A stretch of 64,000 nt of DNA from a bacterium. GTDB lineage: Bacteria; Armatimonadota; JACIXR01. The number at the start of each line of letters is the position of its first letter. The stretch's first letter is position 1. This document shows positions 60,985 to 64,000 of the stretch, one piece after another. The translations under genes and the position numbers were made by a program. The stretch covers positions 150,516 through 214,515 of the forward strand of contig JACIXR010000005.1 in the NCBI GenBank assembly GCA_014360495.1. Reading direction: 5' to 3'. The notes beneath the pieces are model-generated. The model made no database searches. It worked only from the letters and a program-made list of their open reading frames with translations, and had not been told where the DNA came from.

Positions 60985-62613
60985 TTACTCCGCTTTAAAT
61001 ATCCTTTCAATCGCCGTAATATCGTCCGCTTCCTCTGGCTTTTTATCGTCCCTTATTCTCACTATCCTCGCCAAGCGAAGAGCGTATCCGCACTTGTATT
61101 TAGGGCTTCTCTGAACATCGTTGAAAGCCACTTCCACCACTACCTCCGGTCTCACATAAACAACTCCTCCCTCCTCCCTTATCTTCAATTCTAAAAGCTT
61201 TTTAGTCATCTCCTCAAATTCCTGGTCCGTCAATCCTTTGAATGTTTTTCCCACCATCAATAGCTCTTTCCTCTCCTTATCCCAGCAAGCGAGATGATAA
61301 TCGGATAGCCAGTTATGTCTCCTTCCATATCCCCATTCAGCTCCTATAATCACCAAATCCAGTGTTATAGACTTTTTCACTTTGAGCCAAAGCTTTCCCC
61401 TATTCCCCGGAGTATATATACCCTTAAGAGCTTTCGCCATAACGCCTTCCGCTCCCGCCTCCAGAGCCCTTTTGAAGAAACTTTCCCCTTCTTCCAAATC
61501 CTTAGGCAATATCCTTTCCGCAAGGGGAATTCCTCCCGCTATTTCTTCCAATTTTTTCCACCTTTCCTCATAACTCACATCCAAAAGCGATTCACCATCT
61601 ACATATAAACAGTCGAAGAGAAATAGCTTCAAAGGTATTTCCTCCCTCATCCTCTCTATCTCCCTTCTCCTACTCACTCTTCTGAGTATATCTTGAAAAG
61701 GCAGGAACTTTCCCTCTTTAACCGCCACAACTTCCCCTTCCAAGATTACATCCCCTTTTATATTTTTCCTCACTTCCTCTACAATCTCGGGGAAAGAAGG
61801 GGTCAAATCGTTCAATCTTCGGGAGAAAATCATAACTTTATCCCCGCCCTTATGTATCTGCACCCTTGCTCCATCGTATTTGAACTCCAGAGCCAGTTCT
61901 CCACCTATCTCCTCAAAAGCTTCCTTTATAGAATACGCCATCTGGGCAAGCATCGGCTGAAGAGGTTGGAAAAGGGTCAGGGAAAGGGATTCCAAGGTTT
62001 TCTCTTTCTTCTCCAAAAAAGAGCGAACCGTTTCCCCTATATCTCCATATAGAAGATAGCCCTTCCTGATTTCCTCAAGGGGAACATCAACCGCTGTCGC
62101 TAAACCCTCCAAAATCATCCCGTCCTTCACTCCTATCCTCATCTCACCCACTATTACCTTGGCGAGATATCTCGCCTCAAGCGAATCCATCTTGGTTAAA
62201 AGCCCCTTCAATATCGCCTTTCTATACCTCATTGCCCCCTTCCCTTCCATTTTATCCAGGCTAAGCAAATTATCGTAAACTTCGCTGATAGTCAATCCTT
62301 TTGAGGTATATTTAGACCATCTTCTATAAATCCCCTCCACTATATCTCCAACATCAACGGCGTTTGTGCTTATCCTCTCCATTTCCTTAGGAGATATGGG
62401 GAACATCTCTTTGAGGGATTCAAAAAGGATGTTCCAGGAGACGAAAATCCTTTTTCCCGCGGGAAAGCGACCAAGGAAAAGATAGGAGGCGATTTTGGCT
62501 TCCTCGGGAGATAGGGAGCGGAAAAATTCCCCTATCATCCTCGCCTTTTCCTTTTTCCCACCCTCCTTCTCCAGTTTTTGACATACCAAAGCGAATTCCC
62601 TGAATTCCGCCAT
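60985..62613 (-). CDS. lig: ATP-dependent DNA ligase, archaeal type
   Basis: A 542-residue ligase with the three-part build of archaeal/eukaryotic DNA ligase I: N-terminal DNA-binding domain (1-205), adenylation domain (about 215-420) and OB-fold (about 425-542). Motif I is EFKYDGAR with the adenylated Lys at about 245; motif III LFLFDCLYVDG; motif IV EGVMAK; motif V LWLKVKK. Most bacteria use the NAD-dependent LigA for replication, so this is an additional repair or a transferred enzyme. It follows the transporter permease by six bases with no clear ribosome site, an odd operon partner. Confidence 0.93.
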   Translation of the reverse strand: MAEFREFALVCQKLEKEGGKKEKARMIGEFFRSLSPEEAKIASYLFLGRFPAGKRIFVSWNILFESLKEMFPISPKEMERISTNAVDVGDIVEGIYRRWSKYTSKGLTISEVYDNLLSLDKMEGKGAMRYRKAILKGLLTKMDSLEARYLAKVIVGEMRIGVKDGMILEGLATAVDVPLEEIRKGYLLYGDIGETVRSFLEKKEKTLESLSLTLFQPLQPMLAQMAYSIKEAFEEIGGELALEFKYDGARVQIHKGGDKVMIFSRRLNDLTPSFPEIVEEVRKNIKGDVILEGEVVAVKEGKFLPFQDILRRVSRRREIERMREEIPLKLFLFDCLYVDGESLLDVSYEERWKKLEEIAGGIPLAERILPKDLEEGESFFKRALEAGAEGVMAKALKGIYTPGNRGKLWLKVKKSITLDLVIIGAEWGYGRRHNWLSDYHLACWDKERKELLMVGKTFKGLTDQEFEEMTKKLLELKIREEGGVVYVRPEVVVEVAFNDVQRSPKYKCGYALRLARIVRIRDDKKPEEADDITAIERIFKAE

Positions 62614-62619
62614 CTACTT

Positions 62620-63678
62620 TTAAGCTTTCCTCATCTCCTTGACCTTATCCAAAAGGACGGCGGCGAGGATAATTACTCCCTTCACTACATACTGGTAGAA
62701 AGTTGATACCCTCATAAGAACGAGACCATTATCAATTATCCCGATTAGAAGGGCACCCAGGAATGTTCCGCCGATATTTCCCTTTCCACCCATCAAGCTC
62801 GTCCCACCCAAGACGCAGGCGGCTATCGCGTTTAGCTCATACATCTGCCCCGTTTTAGGGTCGCCCGAGCCGAGACGCGCGGCAAGTATAATGCCAGAAA
62901 GAGCGGCGAGGAAGCCGCTTAATGTGTAAACCATCAGCTTTACTTTGTTGATATTGATTCCCGATAACCTTGCTGCCTCCTCATTTCCACCGATTGCGAA
63001 AACATAGCGTCCGAAAGTCGTCCTTGCGAGAATGTAGTGGGCTATCAAGGCTATAACAGTCATTATAATCACTGGTATGGGAATTGGACCGATGTAGCCG
63101 GAGCCGAGGGTTATGAAGGAATCGGGGAGTTCGGGAACGGGGAAGCCACCGGTGTAAATGAAAGCTAAGCCTCTCGCTATCGTCATCATCGCGAGGGTTA
63201 CGACGAAGGGAGGCATAAGGAAGCGAGTGATGAAGAAGCCATTAATTGCGCCGAGGAAGGCGCCGAGAAGCAAGCCAATTATGATTCCCAGAGGGACTCC
63301 CAAGGCTGGAGAAGGCGGTGGAAGAATGGTAAGATGGGCTATGGTGATTCCTCTTTTCATAACTCCTGTGCAGATAACGGCTGCAAGGGCGACGATTGAG
63401 CCGACGGAAAGGTCAATTCCCGCTGTGATTATGACAAAGGTCATCCCCACAGCAACGATTGTATTGATGGAAATCTGTCTCAAGACATTGAGGAAATTAT
63501 CAATTGAGAGGAAATTCGGGGCGGAGATGGCGAAATAAATTGAAAGGAGGACAATGAAGAGGGGGATGCCATAGTGGAGGAGGAGGTCAAGAGGAGAGGT
63601 GGTTAAGGAAGTAGGCTTGTCTGCTTGTTCCTTAGCGGGCGGTTGCTTCTCAGGAGACAAGGCTCCCACCTGTTGCAA
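62620..63678 (-). CDS. rbsC: Sugar ABC transporter permease (RbsC-type)
   Basis: About 352 residues with eight to ten membrane helices. Family segments include [51 protein letters not shown], and [20 protein letters not shown]. These define the BPD_transp_2 permeases for ribose, xylose, galactose and related sugars. The first 30 residues are a charged tail. TTG 63678 opens the frame inside rbsA, but TTG 63660 has a nearer GGTGGGAG site and may be the true start. The substrate is unknown; it would fit the glycan-use theme. Confidence 0.9.
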   Translation of the reverse strand: MQQVGALSPEKQPPAKEQADKPTSLTTSPLDLLLHYGIPLFIVLLSIYFAISAPNFLSIDNFLNVLRQISINTIVAVGMTFVIITAGIDLSVGSIVALAAVICTGVMKRGITIAHLTILPPPSPALGVPLGIIIGLLLGAFLGAINGFFITRFLMPPFVVTLAMMTIARGLAFIYTGGFPVPELPDSFITLGSGYIGPIPIPVIIMTVIALIAHYILARTTFGRYVFAIGGNEEAARLSGININKVKLMVYTLSGFLAALSGIILAARLGSGDPKTGQMYELNAIAACVLGGTSLMGGKGNIGGTFLGALLIGIIDNGLVLMRVSTFYQYVVKGVIILAAVLLDKVKEMRKA

Positions 63679-64000
63679 GATGCATTATCTTCTCCTGCGT
63701 TGCCTCCTCCCTTGTTAATTCGCCTGCTATCTTCCCCTCGTGGATTACGAGGATGCGGTCGCTCATTCCCAAAATCTCGGGAAGCTCTGAGGAAATCATA
63801 ATTATGCCCACGCCCCTTTCCGCCAGCTGATTCATAAGCTCGTATATCTCCACCTTCGCTCCCACATCTATCCCCCTTGTGGGTTCATCAAATATCAGGA
63901 CCTTGCTCTTGGTGAAAAGCCATTTCGCCAAGACGAGCTTTTGCTGTGTTCCTCCGGAAAGGTTGCGGGCTATTTGTTCAATTGAGGGAGTCTTGATATC
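63650..64000 (-). CDS. rbsA: Sugar ABC transporter ATPase, C-terminal part (runs off the window)
   Basis: Only the last 116 residues are present. [15 protein letters not shown] is the second ABC signature, [17 protein letters not shown] is Walker B and D-loop, and [18 protein letters not shown] is the H-loop region with Ser replacing the usual His, all typical of the C-terminal ATPase half of RbsA/MglA/XylG proteins. Frame continues beyond 64000. It overlaps the permease gene by up to 29 bases. Confidence 0.92.
   Translation of the reverse strand, partial: DIKTPSIEQIARNLSGGTQQKLVLAKWLFTKSKVLIFDEPTRGIDVGAKVEIYELMNQLAERGVGIIMISSELPEILGMSDRILVIHEGKIAGELTREEATQEKIMHLATGGSLVS

Overview
The window looks like a chromosomal segment of a thermophilic, sugar-degrading bacterium with a type IV pilus machine. 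The best fit is an Armatimonadota-type lineage (Fervidibacter-like); this is inferred, not proven. The reasons are two H-X9-DG prepilins (DUF1559-like) with near-identical N-termini, many secreted glycosidase-like proteins of poorly described families, a pyruvoyl arginine decarboxylase/BpsA branched-polyamine operon typical of thermophiles, and an archaeal-style ATP-dependent DNA ligase. Almost all genes up to 48.6 kb are on the minus strand, in tight operons with ATGA overlaps.

Layout. 0-0.24 kb: 5' end of mtaB. 0.4-6.6 kb: pilB-pilT-pilC, a membrane protein and pfkA in one operon. 6.8-9.4 kb: cysE-mnmA-nadA. 9.6-17.3 kb: the rest of the pilus locus, with the pilin pilA, three minor pilin-like genes and pilMNOPQ. 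17.5-22.4 kb: lrp-patA-radical SAM-GNAT-purH. 22.7-25.0 kb: a LysM/NlpC wall hydrolase and an M42 aminopeptidase. 25.4-28.9 kb: bpsA-pdaD-speD-speE-speB, a full route from arginine to spermidine and a branched pentamine. 28.9-29.6 kb: a decayed insertion sequence and tRNA-Leu(CAA). 29.6-33.4 kb: two penicillin-binding proteins. 33.8-47.3 kb: a glycan locus of nine genes (H-X9-DG prepilin, three secreted TIM-barrel-like proteins, an unknown secreted protein, two Gfo/Idh/MocA dehydrogenases, a ceramidase-fold protein and a DUF4838 protein), next to a PocR-AraC regulator. 48.7-61 kb: mostly plus strand, with a DUF6259-like protein, a diguanylate cyclase, a ThuA protein, a second H-X9-DG prepilin and a CBM9/DUF4091 protein; a beta-propeller protein lies on the minus strand. 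61-64 kb: DNA ligase and a sugar ABC transporter that runs off the edge.

How it fits together. The pilus genes would build one envelope-spanning fibre; no prepilin peptidase lies in the window. The glycan genes look like a regulated program for degrading a complex, possibly modified, polysaccharide outside the cell and oxidising the sugars inside. The ABC transporter and phosphofructokinase would serve uptake and glycolysis.

Four signals deserve most attention. At least seven genes have a sigma70-like promoter whose -10 box ends only 6-12 bases before the start codon, which suggests leaderless mRNA. The strong ribosome binding site of pilC opens a 21-codon frame that runs into the real pilC frame through a T TTG GGA slip site. 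H-X9-DG prepilin genes sit beside two glycan gene groups. The polyamine operon begins with a 13-bp perfect hairpin at the 5' end of its mRNA.
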